From: Owenia fusiformis
Lineage: Eukaryota > Annelida > Polychaeta > Sabellida > Oweniidae
DNA: 64,000 bases
Assembly (NCBI GenBank): GCA_903813345.2
Contig: CAIIXF020000001.1
Span: 55,259,885 to 55,323,884 of the forward strand
Direction: 5' to 3'
In this document: positions 13,801 through 23,984 of the stretch, piece after piece
How positions within the stretch are numbered: the stretch's first letter is position 1
Layout of the letters: every line of letters starts with the position of its first letter
Notes under the pieces: model-generated
Databases searched by the model: none
Told to the model about the DNA's origin: nothing
Seen by the model: the letters and a program-made list of their open reading frames with translations, nothing else
Made by a program: the position numbers and the translations under genes

Positions 13801-16800
13801 AATAATCCCAGTTCAACTGATAAACTGAATAATCCCAGTTTAGCTTATGAACTGAATAATCATAGTTCAACTTATAAACTGAATAATCCCAGTTCAACTG
13901 ATAAACGGAATATTCATAGTTCAACTTTTCAACTGAATAATCCAAGTTCAACTGATAAACTGAATAATCACAGTTCAACTTATAAACTGAATAATCCCAG
14001 TTCAACTGATAAACTGAATAATCCCAGTTCAGCATATGAACTGAATAATCACAGTTCAGCTTATAAACTGAATAATCATAGTTCAACTTATAAACTGAAT
14101 AATCCCAGTTCAACTTATAAACTGAATAATCACAGTTCAACTGATAAATTTAATCACAGTTCAACTTATAAACTGAATAATCATAGTTAAACTTATAAAC
14201 TGAATAATCCCAGTTCAACTGATGAACTGAATAATCATAGTTCAACTTATAAACTGATTAATCCCAGTTCAACTTATAAACTGAATAATCCCAGTTCAAC
14301 TGATAAACTGAATATTCATAGTTCAACTTTTAAACTGAATAATCCCAGTTCAACTGATAGACTGAATAATCATAGTTCAACTTATGAACTGAATAAACAT
14401 AGTTCAGCTTATGAACTGAATAATTACTGTTCAACTTATGAACTGAATGATCACAGTTCAACTTATGAACTGAATAATCCCAGTTCAACTGATAAACTTA
14501 ATAATCATAGTTCAACTTATAAACTGAATAATCACAGTTCAACTTATGAACTGAATAATCACATTTCAACTGATGAACTGAATAATCCCAGTTCAACTTA
14601 TAAACTGAATAATCCCAGTTCAACTGATAAACTTAATAATCATAGTTCAACTTATAAACTGAATAATCCCAGTTCAACTGATAAACTGAATAATCAAAGT
14701 TCAACTTATGAACTGAATAATCACAGTTCAACTTATGAACTGAATGATCACAGTTCAACTTTTGAACTGAATAATCCCAGTTCAACTGATAAACTGAATT
14801 ATCATAATTCAACTTATAAACTGAATAATCCAAGTTCAACTTTTAAACTGAATAATCCCAGTTCAACTGATAAACTGAATAATCACAGTTCAACTGATAA
14901 ACTTAATAATCATAGTTCAACTTATAAACTGAATAATCCCAGTTCAACTGATAAACTGAATATTCATAGTTCAACTTATAAACTGAATAATCCCAGTTCA
15001 ACTGATAGACTGAATAATCATAGTTCAACTTATGAACTGAATAATCATAGTTCAAATTATGAACTGAATAATCACAGTTCAACTTATGAACTGAATAATC
15101 CCAGTTCAACTTATAAACTGAATAATCCCAGTTCAACTGATAAACTGAATAATCCCAGTTTAGCTTATGAACTGAATAATCATAGTTCAACTTATAAACT
15201 GAATAATCCCAGTTCAACTGATAAACTGAATATTCATAGTTCAACTTTTAAACTGAATAATCCCAGTTCAACTGATAAACTGAATAATCACAGTTCAACT
15301 TATAAACTGAATAATCCCAGTTCAACTGATAAACTGAATAATCCCAGTTCAGCATATGAACTGAATAATCACAGTTCAGCTTATAAACTGAATAATCATA
15401 GTTCAACTTATGAACTGAATAATCCCAGTTCAACTTATAAACTGAATAATCACAGTTCAACTGATAAATTTAATCACAGTTCAACTTATAAACTGAATAA
15501 TCATAGTTAAACTTATAAACTGAATAATCCCAGTTCAACTGATAAACTGAATAATCATAGTTAAACTTATAAACTGAATAATCCCAGTTCAACTTATAAA
15601 CTGAATAATCACAGTTCAACTGATAAATTTAATCACAGTTCAACTTATAAACTGAATAATCATAGTTCAACTTATAAACTGAATAATCCCAGTTCAACTG
15701 ATAAACTGAATAATCACAGTTCAACTGATAAACTGAATAATCATAATTCAACTTATAAACTGAATAATCATAGTTCAACTTATGAACTAAATAAACATAG
15801 TTCAGCTTATGAACTGAATAATTACTGTTCAACTTATGAACTGAATGATCACAGTTCAACTTATGAACTGAATAATCCCAGTTCAACTGATAAACTTAAT
15901 AATCATAGTTCAACTTATAAACTGAATAATCACAGTTCAACTTATGAACTGAATAATCACATTTCAACTGATGAACTGAATAATCCCAGTTCAACTTATA
16001 AACTGAATAATCCCAGTTCAACTGATAAACTTAATAATCATAGTTCAACTTATAAACTGAATAATCCCAGTTCAACTGATAAACTGAATAATCAAAGTTC
16101 AACTTATGAACTGAATAATCACAGTTCAACTTATGAACTGAATGATCACAGTTCAACTTTTGAACTGAATAATCCCAGTTCAACTGATAAACTGAATTAT
16201 CATAATTCAACTTATAAACTGAATAATCCAAGTTCAACTTTTAAACTGAATAATCCCAGTTCAACTGATAAACTGAATAATCACAGTTCAACTGATAAAC
16301 TTAATAATCATAGTTCAACTTATAAACTGAATAATCCCAGTTCAACTGATAAACTGAATATTCATAGTTCAACTTATAAACTGAATAATCCCAGTTCAAC
16401 TGATAGACTGAATAATCATAGTTCAACTTATGAACTGAATAATCATAGTTCAAATTATGAACTGAATAATCACAGTTCAACTTATGAACTGAATAATCCC
16501 AGTTCAACTTATAAACTGAATAATCCCAGTTCAACTGATAAACTGAATAATCCCAGTTTAGCTTATGAACTGAATAATCATAGTTCAACTTATAAACTGA
16601 ATAATCCCAGTTCAACTGATAAACTGAATATTCATAGTTCAACTTTTAAACTGAATAATCCCAGTTCAACTGATAAACTGAATTATCACAGTTCAACTTA
16701 TAAACTGAATAATCCCAGTTCAACTGATAAACTGAATAATCCCAGTTCAGCATATGAACTGAATAATCACAGTTCAGCTTATAAACTGAATAATCATAGT

Positions 16801-17872
16801 TCAACTTATAAACTGAATAATCCCAGTTCAACTTATAAACTGAATAATCACAGTTCAACTGATAAATTTAATCACAGTTCAACTTATAAACTGAATAATC
16901 ATAGTTAAACTTATAAACTGAATAATCCCAGTTCAACTGATAAACTGAATAATCATAGTTCAACTTATAAACTGAATAATCCCAGTTCAACTCATAAACT
17001 GAATAATCACAGTTCAACTGATAAATTTAATCACAGTTCAACTTATAAACTGAATAATCATAGTTCAACTTATAAACTGAATAATCCCAGTTCAACTGAT
17101 AAACTGAATAATCACAGTTCAACTGATAAACTGAATAATCATAATTCAACTTATAAACTGAATAATCTCATTTCAACTCGTGAATTGAATAATCACAGTT
17201 CACCTAATGAACTGAATAATCACAGTTCAGTTTATGAACTGAATAATCACAGTTCAACTTATAAACTGAATAATCATAGTTCAACTTATAAACTGAATAA
17301 TCCCAGTTCAACTGATAAACTGAATTATCACAGTTCAACTGATAAACTGAAAAATCATAGTTCAACTTATAAACTGAATAATCACATTTCAACTGATAAA
17401 CTGAATAATCACAGTTCAGCTTATGAACTGAATAATCACAGTTAAACTTATGAACTGAAAAATCACTTTTTAACCCATGAATAATGCATGAATAATCACC
17501 GCCGTTCACTTTATAAACTTGATAATCTCAATTCACCTTATAAACTGATTTATAACAGCTTTTTCATAAACTGAATTATCACTATTTGTTTATATAATGC
17601 TTTAATTTATAGCTCACTAAATGGAATCATCACCACACCTTGTTAACCGAATAATCAAACATATCTCACCTTATAAACTGCTTCTCTTCCTGCTGAACCT
17701 CCACCTGTCTTCTAAATACATCTTTCAGAATGAATATCTCATCTTGCGTCAGATGCGATAGTGTTGGGGAGGGCGGCGACAAAGGAGATGTGGCCCCATT
17801 CTTCGGCGTAAGAGGTCCCTTTATGTTTAACTTCAAAGATGTATTTTTATCCTCTTCAGATGTGTTCTGCAT
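266..17872 (-). CDS. RIMS: RIM-type presynaptic active-zone protein, 5' part (partial gene)
   Basis: RIM proteins bind Rab3/Rab27 on synaptic vesicles through an N-terminal helix plus zinc finger and tether them at active zones. Exons read 17872-17670, 9762-9546, 9116-8961 and 1822-about 266. Reading phase is kept at every junction (2, 0, 0). From the ATG at 17870-17872, residues 39-45 are SHLTQDE, close to the family's SHLTEEE start of the Rab-binding helix. Eight zinc-binding cysteines follow at 99, 102, 115, 118, 123, 126, 148 and 151 with the RIM spacing CxxC-x12-CxxC-x4-CxxC. A KSGIWFYG stretch then matches the RIM KSGAWFFG. A long Ser/Arg-rich linker comes next. PDZ and C2 domains are not in the window, so the gene should continue to the left. 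Rabphilin, Noc2 and Slp proteins share the fold, but the cysteine spacing and SHLT motif favour RIM. Exon joins are inferred; an extra exon in the 7.1 kb intron is possible. Confidence 0.85.
1968..3459. mobile_element. Non-autonomous Harbinger-like element with motif-rich arms
   Basis: Long imperfect terminal inverted repeats begin AGGCCCGGTCACACCGCC and match for about 80 bp at both ends. The flanks carry TTA on each side (1965-1967 and 3460-3462), the 3-bp target duplication usual for PIF/Harbinger. Both arms (about 1970-2520 and 3165-3459) are GC-richer and crowded with a short motif (AACGCT/AGCGTT and variants such as ACCGCT) every 10-15 bp. The centre (about 2540-3160) is AT-rich. No transposase is visible, so it would depend on a partner in trans. 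Confidence 0.75.
4634..5068. mobile_element. Inverted-repeat MITE, family A (diverged copy)
   Basis: The ends are imperfect inverted repeats beginning CACTGGTCCCCACCGGTTAC on the left, with CACTGGCCCATCTGGTTAT on the opposite strand at the right. Similarity runs for about 55 bp to AAAATGGATGAA. The termini resemble those of the better-preserved element at 27878-28344, so both appear to be copies of one family. Confidence 0.55.
5854..5913. repeat. AT-rich palindrome
   Basis: CTAAAATTGTAAA and its near reverse complement TTTACAATTTTAG flank a TATATAATATA core. The roughly 60-bp block could fold into one hairpin. It may be a small MITE remnant or a slippage-derived AT palindrome. Confidence 0.5.
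6366..6428. repeat. Short inverted repeat
   Basis: GGTGTTGTTTC...ACTTTGCAC and its reverse complement GTGCAAAGT...AAATAACACC are separated by about 15 bp, giving a stem of roughly 20 bp with mismatches inside the RIM intron. Confidence 0.5.
8961..9116 (-). CDS. RIMS: RIM exon c: last zinc-finger cysteine pair
   Basis: A 156-nt exon (52 codons, phase 0 to 0). Its acceptor is TATATTAAG and its donor GAG|GTAAGT is near-perfect. It encodes KWRCNLCNLKREIVCKSGIWFYG, matching the RIM consensus WVCNLCRKQQEILTKSGAWFFG and supplying zinc ligands 7 and 8. The finger would be incomplete without it. A charged tail (RSFRRKLISSSDTELE) closes the exon. It lies 429 nt from the preceding exon. Confidence 0.88.
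9546..9762 (-). CDS. RIMS: RIM exon b: first three zinc-finger cysteine pairs
   Basis: A 217-nt exon with acceptor TTTTGTTCAG and donor AAAAAG|GTATAT. Its first base completes the Arg codon split by the previous exon. It encodes the end of the Rab-binding helix (CLQRELAQYEHRVKQQ) and then CRLC, CYAC and CNKC separated by 12 and 4 residues, which is the RIM arrangement. It ends in a lysine run (PKKKK) at phase 0. Confidence 0.88.
9763..10835. other. RIM intron segment without recognised features
   Basis: AT-rich intronic DNA between RIM exon b and the 27-bp minisatellite. I see no ORF with family features and no clear repeat pair. Confidence 0.5.
10843..17590. repeat. 27-bp minisatellite, about 250 units, each with a hairpin
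   Basis: A roughly 6.7 kb tandem array whose consensus unit is close to AACTGAATAATCACAGTTCA plus ACTTATG (27 bp). Each intact unit contains CAGTTCA-ACTTA-TGAACTG, a perfect 7-bp inverted repeat with a 5-nt loop. Units differ at a few positions (CACAG/CATAG/CCCAG, CTTAT/CTGAT, GAAC/AAAC). TTAT and TGAT types often alternate, giving a 54-bp sub-period. A few 24-bp units occur. It lies wholly in the RIM intron between exons a and b. Because 27 is a multiple of three and few units carry stops, long open frames run on both strands; they are by-products of the repeat. Confidence 0.95.
13178..17160. repeat. Higher-order duplication blocks inside the minisatellite
   Basis: Distinctive variant units recur at fixed offsets. 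The segment around 13321 matches that around 14641 (offset 1320), which matches that around 16039 (offset 1398). 1320 equals 49 units minus 3 bp and 1398 equals 52 units minus 6 bp, agreeing with one and two copies of a 24-bp deleted unit (variant GATAAATTTAATCAC near 14147, 15466 and 15625). Near-identity over more than 1 kb points to recent block duplication, for instance by unequal crossing-over. Confidence 0.85.
17670..17872 (-). CDS. RIMS: RIM exon a: start and Rab-binding helix
   Basis: A 203-nt exon beginning with ATG (17870-17872) and ending at a strong donor, AAG|GTGAGA, after two bases of an Arg codon. Residues 1-35 are Ser/Pro/Thr-rich. From about residue 39 a charged amphipathic helix (SHLTQDEIFILKDVFRRQ) corresponds to the Rab-binding helix of RIM. 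The bases just before the ATG read TTACAG, an acceptor-like site, so this may be the true first coding exon or an internal exon with more N-terminal sequence upstream. Confidence 0.75.
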
Positions 17873-19668
17873 CTGTAATGTTTTTTAATACCTCATATGA
17901 ACAATGCTTAATAAGGCGTCAGATGATAGTGTCACCTAGGTGATGTAACCCGTGTTTATTTCTCCTGTATCAACAGACAGTGCTTGATTGTAATTGTCTC
18001 ACTATTGTACAAACACCATTAATGCCTCATTTCTAAGATACGACTGGCATAAATCTCACAAGGACACGCACACCATGTGCGTTTTTCTAATAACAAGGGT
18101 GTGGTCAACACTGTTTTCCGATGTTGATATATGGGGATTACTTCACATGGAATAGCAGGGATAAAAATGTGTGAAAGTAAAAAAAATATGGAATATGAAT
18201 AATGGGAGACGATATACCTAAAATAAATATGTATTTATCGGGTTCGCGTAAAAGTATAGAACTATTAGGGTCTAAAAATAAAGAATGGTAAGGCAATCCT
18301 GTAATTTCAAAATTACTTGTTATCGTGTTGGTCATGGGCTTTTGAGAGATTAATGCCCATGCGTTGGTCAAACGAATTTTGGATTTGCAAAGGTGGCAGA
18401 AACGCACATAACGGAACTCACATGCCCTATTATGTTTGATATGATAATAATAAGACGCACAGTGTGCAAATCGTACAATACACAAAGAATTCCAATCAGA
18501 AAAGAAAAAATGGGAATTAAAGAGGTTATATTAAAGGTACCCAATGGATTTCTCATCTAATAATTATGCTGACAGGCTTAGCCTTTTACGACGCTCCATT
18601 ATCGTTAGGTATGTTTTATTGGTTGGTGAAAACGGAAGCACATATCTTACTTAATATTGAATAATGTTTGCCATGTGACAATTGCCGAGTCTATAATCAA
18701 TTCGCTAATTATTTTGGGAACATATTTTAAGGATTAGTTCAATATTTTGGTGCTACCAAAATGAGTAACTTATATTCTCGCCAAAAGGGAACTGAACAAT
18801 TTCGTTTTTTGATTTTTTTAAATATTGCAAATCGGTGTTGACGTAAATTGATGTGTTGACATAGTATTGTCCATTATATATACAATTATACAATATATAT
18901 AATCATATTTATGATTATTAGCATTATCAGCATTCTATCAGAGAATGAGGAAAAACTTTAAAGGTATCTTAAATGCATTTTGAATTAACAAAAGACAAAA
19001 AGACCCAGGAATAATACATACAATGCTTAAAATGTAAAATGTATATTATATTATTTAAATATACGGTGGTGTGTTGTAATTATAGTCTACATCCACAGAA
19101 CATGACACGACTAAACCTGAAAACGATGAACAAATGATGGATATAACACAAGGAACGTGATTGTAAAATATTTTATAATCGCAATTCCCGGGCCTCAGGT
19201 TGGAACAACTATCTAGAACATTCTGATTGTCAATCAAGAACAAAAGAAAGAATAGATCTAAATCTGATCTGCAGATATTAATATCCGGGTATTTTTACCT
19301 CGCCGTCTTCAATGCAGGTTTTCTTTTAGCACGCCATCTTTAAAGCCATAACAAACGTAAAATGTAAAAATACGTTGTAACATCATTATTAGGAGTTAGA
19401 CAAATAGCTCAATCTTACACATAATATAACTGACACTATATTGTATTGTCACTGTCCTTTTGACCACCCTCCACCTTAATTGTCCCCTCTATACATACAC
19501 CGCCTCCACGGGAGGGGTAGAGAGGGTGGGGAGGGGAGAGGGACAAGATACTTGATGCCAGTGTATCACTACCATTAATATCAAACTCTATCCACGTGTC
19601 ATATCACCCCCAATGGGCTTCTAAAGGCTGTTTGTACATTCCAAAGAGATTCAGTTGATGAAGATTGA
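17873..19668. other. Upstream flank of RIM exon a, nothing recognised except a G-rich tract
   Basis: AT-rich DNA with scattered short ORFs (18138-18556, 19055-19243) that show no family features or splice-supported exons. A promoter or 5' untranslated exon for the RIM gene could lie here, but I see no motif that would prove one. A purine-rich G tract sits at 19509-19551. Confidence 0.4.
19509..19551 (+). other. Purine G-run tract, possible G-quadruplex
   Basis: Successive G runs (GGGAGGGG, GAGAGGG, TGGGGAGGGG, AGAGGG) lie within about 40 bp on the plus strand. Spacing of three to four G runs by one to five bases is compatible with quadruplex folding. It is about 1.6 kb upstream of RIM exon a. 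Confidence 0.4.
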
Positions 19669-19699
19669 TATGGGCTATTCTTACTCTTGGCACTCGTAG

Positions 19700-19971
19700 T
19701 ACTTCTGCTGGTAATTATTGTAACTGAATTGATAGGCCCTCGTCAAATCATGAACTTCTATCGAATAGTGGTCCACGACCAAATCAAAGAACCCTTTAAA
19801 GTATCTGATAGAATATCGAAGTACACTCTAGGCAACAAACACAAATTACAAGAAAATGAATTCGATGACTTACGTTGGTCCCTTTCAGGTGCACTAGATC
19901 AATCCCTACGTGTAGCATTGGCGTTGTTTTGCGTTGGACAGTACGACACTCCGACGACTCTTCTAAAATGT
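19700..19971 (+). CDS. Candidate exon with a membrane segment (unrecognised)
   Basis: An open frame on the plus strand is preceded by a pyrimidine-rich acceptor-like run ending CGTAG and followed by a strong donor, AAATGT|GTAAGA. It would begin with a hydrophobic stretch (LLLVIIVTELIG; further hydrophobic residues lie just upstream in frame). A soluble, mixed-charge region with a plausible coding look follows (e.g. ENEFDDLRWSLSGALDQS, ALALFCVGQYDTPTTLLKC). I cannot assign a family and found no partner exons, so it may be chance. An in-frame stop at 19666-19668 limits the frame upstream. Confidence 0.3.
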
Positions 19972-21251
19972 GTAAGAACGTTTATGTAAACAAAGTCGCT
20001 TTCTTTTTTTAAATCTCAGACGAGGAAGGCTACATGTTTTCAAGAGAACTTGAACGTGAATGTGAAGGCCTAGATCTATGGTCGTTTTATCTTTACATCT
20101 TAATTTCAATCACCACCATTATTTTTTCAAACGAGTTACCTTGAAATATCAGAACGTCATGCTATTCTCATACTTGTAGAACTTAATGTGACTGTCATTC
20201 ATCACTTATCAAGCATCATACGCATGTAATTTTAGGCGATCTTTGCATGGGGTGTATCTACATAACGTCAACGGATTTATAATTGGAGAATAAGAATTCA
20301 GAATATTTCTCAAGCCAATGAAAATGAAAATAGTAAACAATCTGCTACAATAAAAATTGCCCTGAAATATAATTCTGTTGCATAAAAGATTTGATAACAT
20401 TTGAACTGTAATATAGCAATTGAGAATTTGTTGTCTTTACCTGTATCATTACCTCTTTGTTTCCGTCAGGCCCAAGTTAATGTTTTAATATTTTTCTAAT
20501 ATCCATGTAATATCTGTGCAAACAGAATTCGCTGGGCCTTATGTCCGACTAATGCAAGACATTAACGTACTGTCTGTTCAATAGCCATGACATAGTAGAC
20601 AAGAATCTAAATTGCTAATGGTAATATACAATTTGACATCTCTATTTTACATTATGGACTGCTGTAATTGATAAAGCATTAAGACTACATGTTTGCGCAT
20701 CTACAACTAATTCGCTATTTTACAGAATATTAAAAAGTATCCGATGGAGCAACTAATTAATTCGTGTCGTAGTACATTGGTGATATCATACATATTGTGT
20801 CTATATTTATACATCTTATCGTGAAGCAATATGAATCTTTCAAGTCGCAGCCACATGCGAGTGGCATTCAATACCTTTAGCTTGTGTTCAAATGTCACCT
20901 GCAATGTGTTAATTCTGATAATTTGTAACTTCCGAGTCTGATGCTATAACTGGGTATCGAGTGAATTACGTCATCTTCATCTCTTTGCCAAAGTACCATG
21001 CTTAAATTGTACATTTGAGTAGCCGCGACATTAATTTGTTACAATAGCATACTAGAGAACTGAATTCAACAATGTTTTCTCTTTTAACCAATCATTGAAA
21101 ACATTCTGTAAAAAAATGTTTTTTTAGGTAATGTTGACTGATTGACAACAATTTAATGCGAAAATTATTTAGAAATATTTTATATAACTGTTTTTGTAAA
21201 CATTTTTTGTTTTTTTAATGCAATTGTTTTTGCTCCTTTCTACCAATTCTT
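19972..21251. other. No features recognised
   Basis: AT-rich DNA with only short ORFs lacking any recognisable motif (20209-20400, 20707-20904). No clear repeat pair was seen. Confidence 0.4.
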
Positions 21252-21568
21252 GAGAATGCAATAAAATGTCTTTCCCAACCTTGTTGGAACAAAATAGCAT
21301 ATACAACATGTTTTTAGACCTCTCAATATTATAGTTATACAAAGGAATTTTTGGTTGATTTTAAAAAAGTATTCAAAAAATTAAAACAAAATCCCTCCCC
21401 AAATTGATAAAAATCAAGACAAACCTTTAATTGCGTTAACAAGATACTTTTTTAACATCAACCAAAATTTCCGTTGTACAATTACAATATTGAGAGACCT
21501 AAAACATGTTGTGTTTATGTCGTTTTGTTCCAATGAGGTTCGGAAAGATGTTTCATTTCACTCTGGAA
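21252..21568. mobile_element. Foldback element with about 120-bp arms
   Basis: The left arm (about 21252-21380, including TCTTTCCCAACCTTGTTGG and CCTCTCAATATTATAGTTA) is matched by the reverse complement of about 21440-21568 at roughly 80 percent by eye, around a spacer near 70 bp. No coding sequence is present. This is the layout of a MITE or foldback transposon. The exact ends and target duplication are not clear. Confidence 0.65.
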
Positions 21569-22596
21569 ACATGATACCAAGAACAAAACAAGTGTTTGAT
21601 GTGTTTTCTAATTTCTAATATTGGTTCCATTCAAAAGATGACCATTAAATTAACGATGTGTTAAATTTTTAGATTTTTTTATGACTGGTTTAAGAGAAAC
21701 GTGTGTTCGAAAAGTTCTCCATATCGATACCACTCCTTTCTATCAGCAAAGTTCTTATTAATTTTGGATTTTTAAATATAACAAAAATATGAAGCTCCGG
21801 GCTATAATAATAAGACATTTTGGTATTATGTACATGTATTGTATGCGAGATAACACATAAATGTGTATGTAAAGCGAAACCGGGTCATTTGCTTATTCTC
21901 TTAGATGATGTCATGTTATTTTGTAAAGGGTGAAAAGTATGGTATAGAATATGTATTATATATAAAACATAAATGTATAGATGTATATCTTTCAATGAAT
22001 TTTTACATTATTCAATTAGACAACACCAAACTAGTTCTTACCCTATCTTGCCAGTGAATCTACGTAAGCAGGTCATTAAAGCTGACATTATCAACTTTCA
22101 AATGGTCATGAACCTTCGGATAAATCGCATTATTAACATCACAGATTGGGAAGTTATAAGCTTAAACGATCTGATGTAGGTGAATGTGCATTTTGGTACT
22201 CAAAGCATATCTTTCTGTTTCACCTGAAACATCTCAGGGCTGAGAAGAAATGAGATGTCATGAATATTATGATGGTGAATGGATGACACCCTGGGAGTAC
22301 TGTCTCCCCCACAATTGCTTTTTTCATGGACCTAATTACAACAACTATTTTACTTTTATACACACTTATCGGGCAACTAGATACTACGAAGCAGAGAACT
22401 AATAGACATTAACGGACGGACATTTTGAAGCTTCGTTTCCCTATGATTGAAAATCACATCCTTTCATTTTTTGTAAAAACAAGTTATTGCGTGACTTAAT
22501 TTTACTAGCCTCTATAAGAGGTTTAAAAGATAATCATATATGTGGAACAAATCCCTTAGGCCTATTACAGTCATACTCTAATGTCAATGTTACGAG
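21569..22596. other. No features recognised
   Basis: AT-rich DNA. The ORF at 21973-22179 has no recognisable motif, and no repeat structure was seen. Confidence 0.4.
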
Positions 22597-23292
22597 TTTG
22601 GTGTGATAGGGGGGTAAATAATTAGCAACTTCGTTCATAAACAGTCTTCAATACGTCCATCTCATTCGCAGTTCGTTCAGGTCGCACCGCGTCGGTGTGC
22701 AACGTCGTATAACGTGTCCCTTAGTCTAGAAGGTCATCATGACCTGATTACAGAACGGAATGGTCGCCATCGAATTTTGAATCGATTCAAAATTCTAAAT
22801 CACATTCCCCGTCCGGGAAATTCCATGAAGTTCGTAAACAGACCGTAGAACGTTGTAGATACGTTCATTCCGTTCGCACACAGTTTAAAACCAGTTTTGA
22901 AGAACGCACTGGCAACTTCTTTGGTGTGATAGCTATATTTTTGCTAACTCGTTCATAAGCAGTCTTAAATACGTTCTTAATCAGTTTAAACCCGTTTGCA
23001 ATTAGTTCTACCTCGTTCTCAATACGTCCTCAAACAGTGCAACTCGTTGTTAAAACGTCCCTACTATTATTGTTAGGATTGAAGTACGACGGTTCCGTTC
23101 GTAGTACGTCCAGCTCGTCGTTTGTACGTTGTCATTCGTTCTAATTGTAGAATGTATCGACCACGAGAACATTTTGAGCATGTTCTAAGTTCTAGAGGAC
23201 CTACCCGTTCGAGTACGTTCGATGAAGTCCGTAAATAGACCCCAAACGGTTCTAAGTACGAGAACGTAGTGAAAACTAGTTTGGTGTGATAG
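22597..23292. repeat. Motif-array repeat with three copies of TTTGGTGTGATAG
   Basis: TTTGGTGTGATAG occurs in the same orientation at 22597-22609, 22920-22932 and 23280-23292. The two intervals between are filled with short CGTTC, ACGTCC and GAACG motifs. They share a longer direct match (TTCGTTCATAAACAGTCTTC near 22633 and CTCGTTCATAAGCAGTCTTA near 22944). The GGTGTGA end resembles the right end of the Harbinger-like element at 1968-3459 (GGTGTGACCGGGCCT). A row of truncated or tandem right ends of a related family is the likeliest reading. Confidence 0.5.
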
Positions 23293-23607
23293 TAGGGTTA
23301 GTGTCGTGTCACGTTTCATCGCCTCGTCTTGTATTTTGTATCAATTTTAATTAGAAACATTTCATCACTAGAACTGAGTAGACTATTGTGATATCAAATG
23401 ACATTTTATGTGATTTTTATCGATCTTTTTAATCAATGCAATTTTATTTGGACGTCGATGCTTGTCATGGATTATAATGAGTCACTAGTTCATTCTAACA
23501 AAATGGCTTTGTGTCCGCAATGTATTTTCTGATACTGTCAAGCAACGACCAAGAAATGGTTAACGTTATAGAATATATGACAAATTAGCAGGCCAGAATA
23601 TTGTTAA

Positions 23608-23954
23608 AGGCCCTATATAAAGTTTAGACCACATTGGCTTACATTATAATCCCAATGTTATCCAAATATGATATGTAAAACTTTTGTTTCAATTTCAAAA
23701 AGTGTTTTTGAGTACCTTTTGTTCGAATAATCGAAAAACGCATTTATGTGGTAACAAGATAATGTGCTTTGCACTGTCAAGTATAATCTTTGATGATTAA
23801 TAATTTCAATTTTTGTTTGAAAATGGCGGGAAAAATTTGAATATTTGAGAAATAAAATAATATATTTTTCCGAAAATCTCTGTTATAGCTTTTTAAGTCA
23901 TGAAAAATAGTAAATGAGTGATGAAAACATATTTTCAAACTTAGTATTGGGCCT
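23608..23954. mobile_element. Short inverted-repeat element flanked by TTAA
   Basis: The termini AGGCCCTATATAAAGTTT and AAACTTAGTATTGGGCCT are near reverse complements. They are flanked on both sides by TTAA (23604-23607 and 23955-23958), the target duplication typical of piggyBac-type elements; a TTA duplication of a Harbinger type is also compatible. The 347-bp interior is non-coding and AT-rich. Confidence 0.6.
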
Positions 23955-23984
23955 TTAAAGCAATCCAAAAGACTTGAAATCATG

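Noticed and set aside
10836-17509. Many long ORFs on both strands encoding DYSVYKLNY-like or NNHSSTYEL-like repeats
   Set aside because: They are the 27-bp minisatellite read in frame. Both strands are open only because the unit length is a multiple of three, and the array lies in an intron.
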